A DNA stretch of 10,514 nt, taken from the NCBI GenBank assembly GCA_029933125.1, contig JAOZOU010000025.1, positions 1 to 10,514 of the forward strand. The letters are read 5' to 3'. This document shows, one piece after another, positions 1-7,047 of the stretch. Each line of letters opens with the position of its first letter. Position 1 is the first letter of the stretch. A program made the translations under genes and the position numbers. Under the pieces are notes generated by a model. That model did no database searches. It saw only the letters and a list, made by a program, of their open reading frames with translations, and was not told the origin of the DNA. Origin of the DNA: a bacterium (GTDB taxonomy: Bacteria; Arandabacterota; Arandabacteria; Arandabacterales; Arandabacteraceae).

Positions 1-459
1 ACCCGAAGGCCTTCATCGCCCACGCGGCGTCGCTTGGTCAGGGTTTCCCCCATTGCCAAAGCCTCTCGACTGCTGCCTCCCGAAGGAGTCTGGGCCGTAT
101 CTCAATCCCAGTGTGGCTGACCATCCTCTCAGACCAGCTACCCATCATCGCCTTGGTGAGCCGTTACCTCACCAACAAGCTAATGGGACGCGGGCCCATC
201 CTCAAGCGACAGCTTGCAAGCAGAGGCTGCCTTTGATCACGACAGCATTTGCTGCGTGATTTTATTCGGTATTAGCACCCCGTTAGGAGTGTTATCCCCA
301 ACTCGAGGGTAGGTTGCCCACGCGTTACTCACCCGTTCGCCACTCTACTAGGGACCCGCTCATACCCGAAGGTATGTTAAGATCCCGTTCGCGTTCGACT
401 TGCATGCCTAATCCACGCCGCCAGCGTTCGTTCTGAGCCAGGATCAAACTCTCCGTTGT
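1..459 (-). rRNA. rrs: 16S ribosomal RNA, 5' part (runs off the left edge)
   Basis: This is the 5' third of small-subunit rRNA, read on the minus strand. The universal 27F site (AGAGTTTGATCCTGGCTCAG) matches exactly at 452-433. E. coli position 8 therefore falls at 452 and the mature 5' end at about 459. Further landmarks are ATGCAAGTCGAACG, GAGTAACGCGTGGG, CAGCCACACTGGGATTGAGA and the GGAGGCAGCAGT block. The window edge lies near E. coli position 430. One clear variant is in the hairpin around E. coli 339-350, where the loop reads UUCG instead of UACG (base 83). The text after GCAGCAGT begins CGAGAGGCTTTGGCAATGG rather than GGGGAAT. That reminds me of PVC and related candidate phyla, but I made no alignment or tree. 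The 5' boundary is exact to a few bases only. Confidence 0.97.
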
Positions 460-590
460 CGGAATATCTGAAGCGACTCAAAGGCCGCTCCTTTTACGAC
501 AAGGGCTCCTAAGCTTTGAGCATGCCTGTGTACGCTATTCTGTTTTCAAAGAGCGAAGCGGGCAACTGGCAGAAACTCCCCCGTTGCCGA
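460..590 (-). other. 16S rRNA leader (precursor 5' region)
   Basis: This transcribed leader lies between the expected start from the proximal rRNA promoter (about base 590) and the mature 16S 5' end. It contains no tRNA and no credible coding region. A boxA-like element sits about 85 bases before the 16S start. I saw no long RNase III-type stem half that could be paired here, and its partner would lie 3' of 16S, outside the window. Confidence 0.6.
542..554 (-). promoter_or_regulatory. boxA-like antitermination element in the rRNA leader
   Basis: On the minus strand this reads GCTCTTTGAAAAC, close to the boxA consensus (GCTCTTTAACA in enteric rrn leaders, GCTCTTTGAAAA in many other bacteria). 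BoxA RNA is bound by NusB/NusE and allows transcription of long untranslated rRNA without premature Rho termination. Its place, downstream of both promoters and upstream of mature 16S, is where boxA is expected. The assignment rests on motif and position only. Confidence 0.7.
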
Positions 591-596
591 CCTTAA

Positions 597-625
597 TGTA
601 TAATTCGAAGCCCGGATTATGTCAA
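597..625 (-). promoter_or_regulatory. Proximal rRNA promoter (sigma-70 type)
   Basis: On the minus strand there is TTGACA (625-620), a 17-base spacer and TATACA (602-597). The -35 is perfect and the -10 has five of six consensus bases, so this is a near-ideal vegetative promoter. Initiation would be near base 590, about 130 bases before 16S. A second TTGACA lies 13 bases upstream (638-633). It has no -10 of its own at 17 bases. Confidence 0.85.
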
Positions 626-666
626 GCTATTTTGTCAATCTCGGTCTTTATTCTCTTCCGTCCGAT

Positions 667-695
667 AATTTATCAAAAGCCCAATCTCGTGTCAA
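667..695 (-). promoter_or_regulatory. Distal rRNA promoter (sigma-70 type)
   Basis: On the minus strand there is TTGACA (695-690), a 17-base spacer and TAAATT (672-667), giving a perfect -35 and a fair -10. As in the proximal promoter, a second TTGACA sits just upstream (709-704, 14 bases away). The surrounding text (ATTGACAAAA, AGCTTGACA, GGGCTT) is shared with the proximal promoter, which suggests that one arose from the other by duplication. Tandem promoters are usual for rRNA operons. Confidence 0.75.
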
Positions 696-781
696 GCTCT
701 TTTTGTCAATGTTAGGCTTTGCCCTGCTTCCTACCGCGCTCAATCTGCATCTTTGATATTCGGATCGATGTGGCAACGGCT

Positions 782-2026
782 TTAGCTCATCTTCCTTCTT
801 AGCTCAACTCTCCGAAAACGCTTGCCGAGTTTTATGAGATACTTTCTTCCCGGCTGAGCGGGCAGGTTAGCATCTATATTTTCAATGCGTTCACCGTCAA
901 TTCTTAAAGCACCTTCGGTGATTTTGCGACGAGCCTCGGCTCCGCTGCGCACAAGTCCAAGCTTTCGCAGGAGATCAACAATCCAGATGCTTGAATCCTC
1001 TATCTCAATCATTGTCTCCTCAACATCCCCAAGATCTAGTGTACCGCGCTTCGATCCAAATCGTTTCTCAAACTCCTCTTGAGCTTTCGTTGCAGCCTCT
1101 CCTCCGTGATACATGCGCACTATCTCACGAGCAAGCTCAGCTTTTACTTCCTTGGGATTTTCTCTTTCAAGCCGTGCTTCTATTTCCTCAAGCTCCTCTT
1201 CGTTCAGCTCAGTTGCAAGCCTGAAGTAACGCATGATGAGACTGTCAGGAATCGACATTATCTTCCCATAGATCTCATTAGGATGCTCTGCTATGCCAAC
1301 ATAGTTGCCCAGTGACTTCGACATTCGCTCTTTTCCATTTATACCCTCAAGTATTGGGACTGTTATTGCAATCTGGGGCTCCTGGTCGAAGTTCTGCTGT
1401 ATCTGACGTCCAAGTAGAAGATTGAATTTCTGCTCAGTGCCGCCGAGCTCAACATCTGCCTCCATCGCAACTGAATCGTAGGCTTGCATAAGTGGATAGA
1501 TGAGCTCGTGAAGGCTTATCGGCTCACCTGCCTTGTAGCGCTTCTCGAAATCATCACGTTCGATGATGCGAGCAACAGTGATCATCGCTGTGAGATTGAG
1601 GGTGTCTAGAAAAGAGAACTTGCTAAACCACTCGCCATTACGCCTTATCTCGGCTTTGCTTGCATCAACAATCTTTGAGAATTGTTCAAGATATGTGGTT
1701 GCATTCCTCTCAACCTCTTCTTTGCTAAGACGTGGACGTGTTTTCGATCTTCCACTGGGATCGCCTATCATTGCAGTGTAGTCCCCGATTATGAGGACAA
1801 CCCTATGACCGAGATTCTGAAAGTCACGCAATTTCCTTAAACCCACCGCATGGCCAAGATGGATATCGGGTGCTGTTGGATCGAAGCCCTGCTTCACCCT
1901 TAACGGCCGGCCCTCTTCGAGCGAGCGCCTAAGCTTTGCGCGAAGCTCGTCTTCTGATATGATTTCCTCAACGCCTTTTCTTATCACCTCAATCTGGCGT
2001 TCGACTTCCCTTTCAAGGTCTTTCAA
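782..2026 (-). CDS. tyrS: Tyrosyl-tRNA synthetase
   Basis: This cytoplasmic enzyme charges tRNA-Tyr with tyrosine using ATP. The 414-residue protein is full length for the family. The class I Rossmann domain shows HLGH (56-59, the HIGH motif), IGDYTAMIGDPSGR around 80-93, YPLMQAYDS (177-185, tyrosine pocket), GGTEQKFN (195-202) and ERMSKS (233-238, the KMSKS loop). The C-terminal part from about residue 350 (LVRSGAEARRKI...LRIDGE) is an S4 RNA-binding domain. A true KMSKS loop, rather than KFGKT, places it with the TyrZ-type branch. The start is TTG, chosen because GGAGG (2038-2034) lies 7 bases upstream. The only nearby ATG runs straight into a stop. The gene reads toward the rRNA promoters with no clear terminator between. 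It is divergent from the PBP gene, 168 bases away. Confidence 0.97.
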   Translation of the reverse strand: MKDLEREVERQIEVIRKGVEEIISEDELRAKLRRSLEEGRPLRVKQGFDPTAPDIHLGHAVGLRKLRDFQNLGHRVVLIIGDYTAMIGDPSGRSKTRPRLSKEEVERNATTYLEQFSKIVDASKAEIRRNGEWFSKFSFLDTLNLTAMITVARIIERDDFEKRYKAGEPISLHELIYPLMQAYDSVAMEADVELGGTEQKFNLLLGRQIQQNFDQEPQIAITVPILEGINGKERMSKSLGNYVGIAEHPNEIYGKIMSIPDSLIMRYFRLATELNEEELEEIEARLERENPKEVKAELAREIVRMYHGGEAATKAQEEFEKRFGSKRGTLDLGDVEETMIEIEDSSIWIVDLLRKLGLVRSGAEARRKITEGALRIDGERIENIDANLPAQPGRKYLIKLGKRFRRVELRRKMS

Positions 2027-2033
2027 ACTAAAA

Positions 2034-2038
2034 CCTCC
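2034..2038 (-). promoter_or_regulatory. Shine-Dalgarno GGAGG that fixes the tyrS TTG start
   Basis: The minus strand reads GGAGG, seven bases and then TTG. The ATG overlapping this site meets an in-frame stop after a few codons, so TTG at 2026 is the only sensible start. Confidence 0.85.
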
Positions 2039-2116
2039 ATCGTCCTATTTTGAAGAAGAAACTATCATGAGCCCCTTGGACATGCAAGCAAAATGGACTC
2101 CTCAGCGTCTAAGGTG

Positions 2117-2136
2117 AAGAAGACTCTTATCTTCTT
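2117..2136. repeat. Perfect 7-bp inverted repeat between tyrS and the PBP gene
   Basis: AAGAAGA (2117-2123) and TCTTCTT (2130-2136) are exact inverted copies around a 6-base centre. The right arm overlaps the first bases of the putative -35 of the PBP gene (2135-2140), where a repressor could block polymerase. The arms are simple purine/pyrimidine runs, so chance is a real alternative. No T-run follows on either strand, so this is not an intrinsic terminator. Confidence 0.4.
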
Positions 2137-2163
2137 GAACTCGCACAGGCTTTAACTTAGATT
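2135..2163 (+). promoter_or_regulatory. Candidate promoter for the PBP gene
   Basis: TTGAAC (2135-2140), a 17-base spacer and TAGATT (2158-2163) each match four of six consensus bases. Transcription would start near 2170, leaving a short leader before the start codon at 2195. The spacing is ideal but the boxes are only moderate. Confidence 0.45.
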
Positions 2164-2194
2164 TGCTTGCGAACACGAAAGAAGGTGACATGGA

Positions 2195-4219
2195 TTGAAT
2201 CGTAAGGGGATTGTGCTTCTTATACTTGTTTGCCTACCCATCGGGAGCCTTCTCGGGCTATACTTCTGGTACGCACGTGATCTTCCATCGACTGATGAGC
2301 TTGTAAAGGTCAAGCCCTGGACACGAACAGTTCTCTATGACATAAACGGTATCCCCATAAGATCATACTATGAACACAACCGCGTGATAGTTCCTCTCGA
2401 TGAGATTCCCCAGGATCTTACAAATGCCTTCATTGCAATTGAAGACCGCCAGTTCTATCGCCACTGGGGATTAAATGTTTTTGCAATAGCCAAAGCTCTC
2501 ATGCAGGACATCCTTGCGAGGCGTATCGTGCGTGGTGCCAGCACAATAACCCAGCAGCTTGCACGCAATCTTTTTCCCAAGCACCTGCCACTTGAGCGCA
2601 CCTTGAGTCGCAAGATAAAAGAGGCAATTGTTGCTATAAGAATCGAGCGCCACTTCACCAAGGATGAGATAATGCAGATGTATCTCAATCAAATCTATTT
2701 TGGTGAAGGTGCATATGGGGTTGAAGCTGCTTCGCGTAAGTTCTTCGGAAAGCACGTTTCGGACCTCTCACTTGCTGAATGTGCTATGCTTGCTGGCATC
2801 CCACGCGATCCTTCAGCCTACTCCCCGCGCAGGCACTTTGATCGTGCCAAGAAGCGCCAGGCTTTAGTTCTTGCTTCCATGGTTGAGATGGGGATGATAA
2901 TGCCTCAGATGGCTGCCAAAGCAAAGAATGATACCATAAGGATTCTGCAAACTCCCAAGCCTGAGGTTGGAGCCTATTTCTGCGAATACGTTAGAAGACA
3001 GATTGAGTCAAAATATGGAAGCGATGCAATCTATCGCGAAGGGCTCAATATCTATACGACGCTTGATCTCAGCCTTCAGCGAGCAGCAGAGCAGGTGGTC
3101 GAAAGCAACTTGCGCTCTATGGAGAAGCGACTTGGCCTGGCTGCAAAGGATACGACACAGGAGCACGTGCTTGCGGATTCCCTCAAGACCGACTACATCC
3201 AGGGTGCCCTCGTTGCCATAGACCCGCAAACTGGCTATATCAAAGCGATGGTAGGAGGAAGGGATTTCGTGGAGAGTCAGTGGAATCGCGCAACTCAGGC
3301 ACCTCGTCAACCAGGTAGCGCTTTCAAGATATTTGTCTATACTGCAGCCATAGACAATGGCATGACTCCAGCTGACATCATCATGGATGCACCAATTGTC
3401 GTAAACATGCCTGATAGTACACAATGGCGCCCACGCAACTTCACCGGAACCTTCTCAGGTCCTGTTACCTTAAGGCATGCACTGGCCAAATCGATCAACA
3501 TTCCTGCAGTGAAGCTAGCCGAGCGAATTGGTCAAGAGACTGTCATCAACTATGCAAGGCGTATGGGGATAAGAAGTCCGCTGAGACCCTATATGTCAAT
3601 TGCCCTCGGCTCTTTTGAGGTTACCCTGCTTGAATTGACTTCAGCCATAGGTGTACTTGCGGCCTCGGGAATAAGAGCTGAGCCCATGGCAATCATCAGA
3701 GTGGAGACAAGTGATGGTCGCATCCTTGAGGAAAACATGCCAAGTCGCTCCGAGGTCCTGAGTGCCCAAACAGCATACATCATGAATAGCATGCTTGAGA
3801 GTGTTGTCAAGGAAGGTACTGCTCAGTCAATCAAGTGGCGAGGGCTCAACCGAACTCTTGCTGGAAAGACAGGAACAACAAATGATTACACAGATGCATG
3901 GTTTATTGGATACTGCCCCGACCTCATTGCCGGTGTATGGGTTGGCTTTGACGAGAAGCGCTCAATGGGCGAGAAGGAAACCGGGGCAAGAGTTGCTCTA
4001 CCCATATGGGTTGATTTCATGAAAAAGGCTCTTGAGAATATACCAGATAGAGCCTTCCCCGAGCCTCATGGAATCGTTCGGCGAGAAATCTGTACAGGAA
4101 CCGGACTTCTTGCAACAAGCCGATGTCCGAGTACTCGAACCGAAGTTTTCATAAGCGGAACCGAGCCCTTAAGATTCTGCGACCTGCACGGCTCTCAAGA
4201 GATCTCAAGCAGGCCTTGA
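2195..4219 (+). CDS. Class A penicillin-binding protein (PBP1A-like, glycosyltransferase/transpeptidase)
   Basis: This bifunctional peptidoglycan synthase polymerises lipid II and cross-links the peptides on the outer face of the cytoplasmic membrane. It has 674 residues. An N-terminal membrane anchor spans about 6-26. The GT51 domain shows EDRQFYRHWG with catalytic E83, GASTITQQLARNLF (114-127), KIKEAIVAIRIE (140-151) and MYLNQIYFGEGAYGVEAAS (162-180). The transpeptidase domain shows SAFK (nucleophile S375, K378), SIN (433-435) and KTGT (558-561). The C-terminal tail has cysteines at 633, 644 and 662 in a CTGTGLLA...CP...GTEPLRFCDLH pattern, common at the end of PBP1A-type proteins. The start is TTG with AAGGTGA (2182-2188) six bases before it; the nearby ATG at 2190 is followed at once by a stop. 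It is monocistronic by layout, divergent from tyrS and convergent with the phosphorylase. Confidence 0.95.
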   Translation: MNRKGIVLLILVCLPIGSLLGLYFWYARDLPSTDELVKVKPWTRTVLYDINGIPIRSYYEHNRVIVPLDEIPQDLTNAFIAIEDRQFYRHWGLNVFAIAKALMQDILARRIVRGASTITQQLARNLFPKHLPLERTLSRKIKEAIVAIRIERHFTKDEIMQMYLNQIYFGEGAYGVEAASRKFFGKHVSDLSLAECAMLAGIPRDPSAYSPRRHFDRAKKRQALVLASMVEMGMIMPQMAAKAKNDTIRILQTPKPEVGAYFCEYVRRQIESKYGSDAIYREGLNIYTTLDLSLQRAAEQVVESNLRSMEKRLGLAAKDTTQEHVLADSLKTDYIQGALVAIDPQTGYIKAMVGGRDFVESQWNRATQAPRQPGSAFKIFVYTAAIDNGMTPADIIMDAPIVVNMPDSTQWRPRNFTGTFSGPVTLRHALAKSINIPAVKLAERIGQETVINYARRMGIRSPLRPYMSIALGSFEVTLLELTSAIGVLAASGIRAEPMAIIRVETSDGRILEENMPSRSEVLSAQTAYIMNSMLESVVKEGTAQSIKWRGLNRTLAGKTGTTNDYTDAWFIGYCPDLIAGVWVGFDEKRSMGEKETGARVALPIWVDFMKKALENIPDRAFPEPHGIVRREICTGTGLLATSRCPSTRTEVFISGTEPLRFCDLHGSQEISSRP

Positions 4220-4262
4220 GAGGATCGGTGGATGAGGATGGGTCGGTAGGGAGTCGTCGGCC

Positions 4263-5609
4263 TTAGGGTAAGGGGAGATGCTCAATCCCTCGTGAAGTTA
4301 CCTTTCCAATTACTGTGCGTAAGGTTGAAGGACGCTTGCCGCTAATCATGATGGCTTCCTTCAAGAGATCGGTAAACCTTCTGCCCTCCCTTCGATTGCG
4401 AGCATATATGAGAGCAATTGCTTCGCCCCTACGAACCTTATCCCCTCTCTTCCTAAGAAGCTCAATGCCGACCGAATGATCAACACTATCTTCCTTTCTC
4501 ATCCTACCCGCGCCAAGCATAGTTGCAATCCGTCCAACTTCATAGGCATCAATTTCAGTAATATATCCCGATACAGGTGCGACAAGACGCATCCTGCTGG
4601 GCGAGAGGGGCAAACGTTCAGGTTCATCAACAATTCTTGGATCCCCGCCCTGTGCCCTTACCATCTCCCTAAACTTTGCAAGAGCTCTTCCTGAGAGAAG
4701 CTCCTGACGCAAAAGCTCGTAGGCACGATTGCGTCCTTTGACCTTGCGTGCGAGAAGAAGCATTTCGGCACCGAGCGCCATTGTTACATCAATGAGATCA
4801 GGAACCCACTTACCCTTCAAGACCTCTATTGTCTCTCTTACCTCGATGGCATTTCCAATACAATAACCAAGCGGTTCATCCATCCGGGTAAGAATCGCTG
4901 TTGCCCTCAGGCCAAGCATCCGTCCAACTTTTATTAGAAGCCTCGCAAGGTTGCTCGCATCACGCGCATTCTTGATAAAAGCTCCACTACCAGACTTTAT
5001 GTCAAAGACGACCGCATCTGAACCTGAGGCTATCTTCTTGCTGAGTATGCTACTTGCCATCAATGGAGGGCATGCCACAGTTGACGTTACATCGCGAATT
5101 GCATAGAACTTGCGGTCAGCTGGGGCAATTTCATCAGTCTGCCCAACAATCGCAATTCCAACCTGGCGAACGACGCGCTCGAAAGCTCTTGGTGTGAGGT
5201 TTGTTCTGAAGCCAGGAATGGATTCCAGCTTATCAAGCGTGCCACCTGTATGCCTAAGGGCTCTACCTGAAACCATGGGGACATGCACACCAAGTGAAGC
5301 GACAAGTGGTCCAAGGATGAGTGATATCTTGTCACCAACACCACCGGTTGAGTGCTTATCGACTTTGTAATCCTGAATGCTTCGAAGAGTAAGGCGCTTT
5401 CCCGAGGCTATCATTGAGGCAGTAAGATCGCGTGTCTCACGCAGGCTCATACCGCGGAAATAGACAGCCATGAGCAAAGCGGAGATCTGGTAGTCAGGAA
5501 TCGTGCCAGCTACTGAGCCTTTGACGAACCATGAGATCTCCTCAGAGGTGAGACTCCTACCGGCCTGTTTCCGCGCTATTATGTCAACAGCAGCATAATT
5601 TCCTTGCAT
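4263..5609 (-). CDS. pdp: Pyrimidine-nucleoside (thymidine) phosphorylase
   Basis: It cleaves thymidine, deoxyuridine or uridine with phosphate to the base plus (deoxy)ribose 1-phosphate. The 448-residue protein has the family layout: an N-terminal helical domain, the phosphate-binding KHSTGGVGDK (85-94), the signature SGRALRHTGGTLDKLES (114-130), the DEIAPADRKFYAIRDVTSTV segment, SKKIASGSDAVVFDIKSGSGAF, and a C-terminal alpha/beta domain. Sequence alone does not separate the broad pyrimidine enzyme (pdp) from thymidine-specific deoA; pdp is my preference. The start ATG lies 3 bases after the deoC stop, so the two are surely cotranscribed. It is the last gene of the minus-strand cluster, and its stop faces the PBP stop across 43 bases. 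No hairpin with a T-run is visible there. Confidence 0.93.
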   Translation of the reverse strand: MQGNYAAVDIIARKQAGRSLTSEEISWFVKGSVAGTIPDYQISALLMAVYFRGMSLRETRDLTASMIASGKRLTLRSIQDYKVDKHSTGGVGDKISLILGPLVASLGVHVPMVSGRALRHTGGTLDKLESIPGFRTNLTPRAFERVVRQVGIAIVGQTDEIAPADRKFYAIRDVTSTVACPPLMASSILSKKIASGSDAVVFDIKSGSGAFIKNARDASNLARLLIKVGRMLGLRATAILTRMDEPLGYCIGNAIEVRETIEVLKGKWVPDLIDVTMALGAEMLLLARKVKGRNRAYELLRQELLSGRALAKFREMVRAQGGDPRIVDEPERLPLSPSRMRLVAPVSGYITEIDAYEVGRIATMLGAGRMRKEDSVDHSVGIELLRKRGDKVRRGEAIALIYARNRREGRRFTDLLKEAIMISGKRPSTLRTVIGKVTSRGIEHLPLP

Positions 5610-5612
5610 CTC

Positions 5613-6464
5613 TCATTGACCTGAAACAATCTTTACGCTCGCACTCGCACCTATTCGCGTCGCTCCAGCCTCAACCATTTTGGCAGCTGTCTCCGCATCA
5701 CGGATGCCACCAGAAGCCTTGACCCCGAGCTTTTCTCCGACAACACTCCGCATAAGGCGTACATCCTCAACAGTTGCGCCACCGGGTCCGAAGCCTGTCG
5801 ATGTCTTGACAAAATCCATACCGCTTGCTTTAGCTATCTCACATGCCCTTATCTTCTCCTCATTAGTAAGAAGAGCCGTCTCAAGAATTACCTTGGTTAT
5901 TATGCGCGAGCCGCATGTCTCCTTGACAAGCCGCATATCCTCTTCGACGAGCTTGTAGTCACCCGACTTAAGAGCACCTATGTTCATAACCATATCAATT
6001 TCAGTTGCGCCATCAAGGATTGCCCTTCTTGCCTCATAGGCTTTAACTTCCTTCTTGTTAGCTCCAAGCGGGAAACCAACAACCGAGCAGACCTTTATCG
6101 CAGCTCCTGTAAGAAGCGTTGCCGCAAGTTTTACATTGCATGGATTTACGCAGACACTTGCAAAACCAAATTGTTTTGCCTCAGCACACAGGCGCTCGAT
6201 ATCTGCTCTTGTTGCATCAGGCTTAAGCAGAGTATGATCGATGAGACTGGCGATATCTTTGCCAACCGATTTTATTCCAGGAGCTGAACTGATGCGACTC
6301 GCTCCTGCATCACGTATGTTTGCAACTGCGTTGGGAGCTTTCTCAGCGCACTGGCCACACTGCACGCAAACTGTACACTCCGTAGCTCCGGTGGGTTGAG
6401 TTTCACCAAGCTTGCGGACTACTTCTCTTACCACTTGCTCAACAATTGCCTCAAAGTCCTCCAT
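5613..6464 (-). CDS. deoC: Deoxyribose-phosphate aldolase with an N-terminal targeting-like extension
   Basis: It splits 2-deoxyribose 5-phosphate into acetaldehyde and glyceraldehyde 3-phosphate. The DERA barrel runs from about residue 67 to 283. It has [11 protein letters not shown] (75-85), [11 protein letters not shown] with D157 (E. coli D102), [15 protein letters not shown] with the Schiff-base lysine K220 (E. coli K167), and [12 protein letters not shown] with K249 (E. coli K201). Catalytic residues are intact. The first 65 residues are extra: an amphipathic helix ([20 protein letters not shown], hydrophobic at 4, 7, 8, 11, 12, 15, 16, 19), a linker, and four cysteines at 30, 33, 36 and 39 (C-x2-C-x2-C-x2-C). 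The helix resembles encapsulation peptides of microcompartment enzymes, and the cysteines suggest an Fe-S or zinc site. GGAAGG precedes the ATG by 5 bases. The start overlaps the rpiB end by 14 bases. Confidence 0.95.
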   Translation of the reverse strand: MEDFEAIVEQVVREVVRKLGETQPTGATECTVCVQCGQCAEKAPNAVANIRDAGASRISSAPGIKSVGKDIASLIDHTLLKPDATRADIERLCAEAKQFGFASVCVNPCNVKLAATLLTGAAIKVCSVVGFPLGANKKEVKAYEARRAILDGATEIDMVMNIGALKSGDYKLVEEDMRLVKETCGSRIITKVILETALLTNEEKIRACEIAKASGMDFVKTSTGFGPGGATVEDVRLMRSVVGEKLGVKASGGIRDAETAAKMVEAGATRIGASASVKIVSGQ

Positions 6465-7047
6465 CGAGACCTTCCTTCTCTATGCGAGCTATCTTCTCAA
6501 TTCTGCGGGTATGCCTTCCACCCTCAAAGGGCGTCTCAAGCCAAACCTTAACTAGACGTCTTGCAAGTCCGCGATTGACAAAATCAGCACCAAGTGAGAG
6601 TACGTTGGCATCATTATGGAGTCTACTAGACCGTGCTGCATCGACGTCATAGCAGGTTGCTGCTCTAATGCCCTTGACCTTATTTGCGGCTATCGCTGAG
6701 CCAATACCAACGGCATCGATAACGATACCAAAGTCACAGATTTTGCGCGCAACTTTCTCAGCTACGCTCAAGGCGATGTCTGGATAGTCCCCTGTTTCGC
6801 CTTCCTTGATTCCACAGTCAACAACCAGGTGACCGAGCTCGGCAAGGTATTCTCTGAGGCGCTTCTTGAGCACAACTCCACGATGATCCGAACCAATTGC
6901 AACCTTGTATTGCACTTTTGATCTCACTGGCAATTGTTCCTCAGGCATTCGAACCGTCTCAAAACGCACAGTTTCCCCATCACAGGTGAAGGTCCTCTCA
7001 ACTACATTCTGAATGCGCTTTTCAAAATCGTAGGTTCCCTCGTTCAT
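6451..7047 (-). CDS. rpiB: RpiB/LacAB-family sugar-phosphate isomerase homologue, N-terminally extended, catalytic Cys replaced
   Basis: The family interconverts aldose and ketose phosphates, typically ribose 5-phosphate and ribulose 5-phosphate. The fold is clear: VAIGSDHRG (49-57), [10 protein letters not shown] (83-92), [18 protein letters not shown] (113-130), [13 protein letters not shown] (141-153) and [13 protein letters not shown] (174-186). The protein has 198 residues, whereas the family usually has about 145-150. About 47 residues are added at the N-terminus, with an amphipathic stretch (F8, I12, V15, V16, F20). The active-site motif, CGTGIG in E. coli (Cys65), reads DAVGIG here (D111), aligned without gaps up to AANK. 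Isomerase activity on the usual substrate is therefore uncertain. The start codon overlaps the cdd stop (ATGA) and the end overlaps the deoC start by 14 bases, so translation is probably coupled. Confidence 0.9.
   Translation of the reverse strand: MNEGTYDFEKRIQNVVERTFTCDGETVRFETVRMPEEQLPVRSKVQYKVAIGSDHRGVVLKKRLREYLAELGHLVVDCGIKEGETGDYPDIALSVAEKVARKICDFGIVIDAVGIGSAIAANKVKGIRAATCYDVDAARSSRLHNDANVLSLGADFVNRGLARRLVKVWLETPFEGGRHTRRIEKIARIEKEGLDGGL

Noticed and set aside
53-259. A 68-codon plus-strand open frame within the 16S gene
   Set aside because: It is the antisense of conserved rRNA; such frames are non-coding.
3008-3424. A 138-codon minus-strand open frame inside the PBP gene
   Set aside because: It lies wholly within a well-conserved coding region in another frame, and its translation shows no domain.
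4220-4262. A bidirectional terminator between the convergent PBP and phosphorylase genes
   Set aside because: There is no stable inverted repeat followed by a T-run on either strand, only purine-rich text with loose GTCGG repeats.
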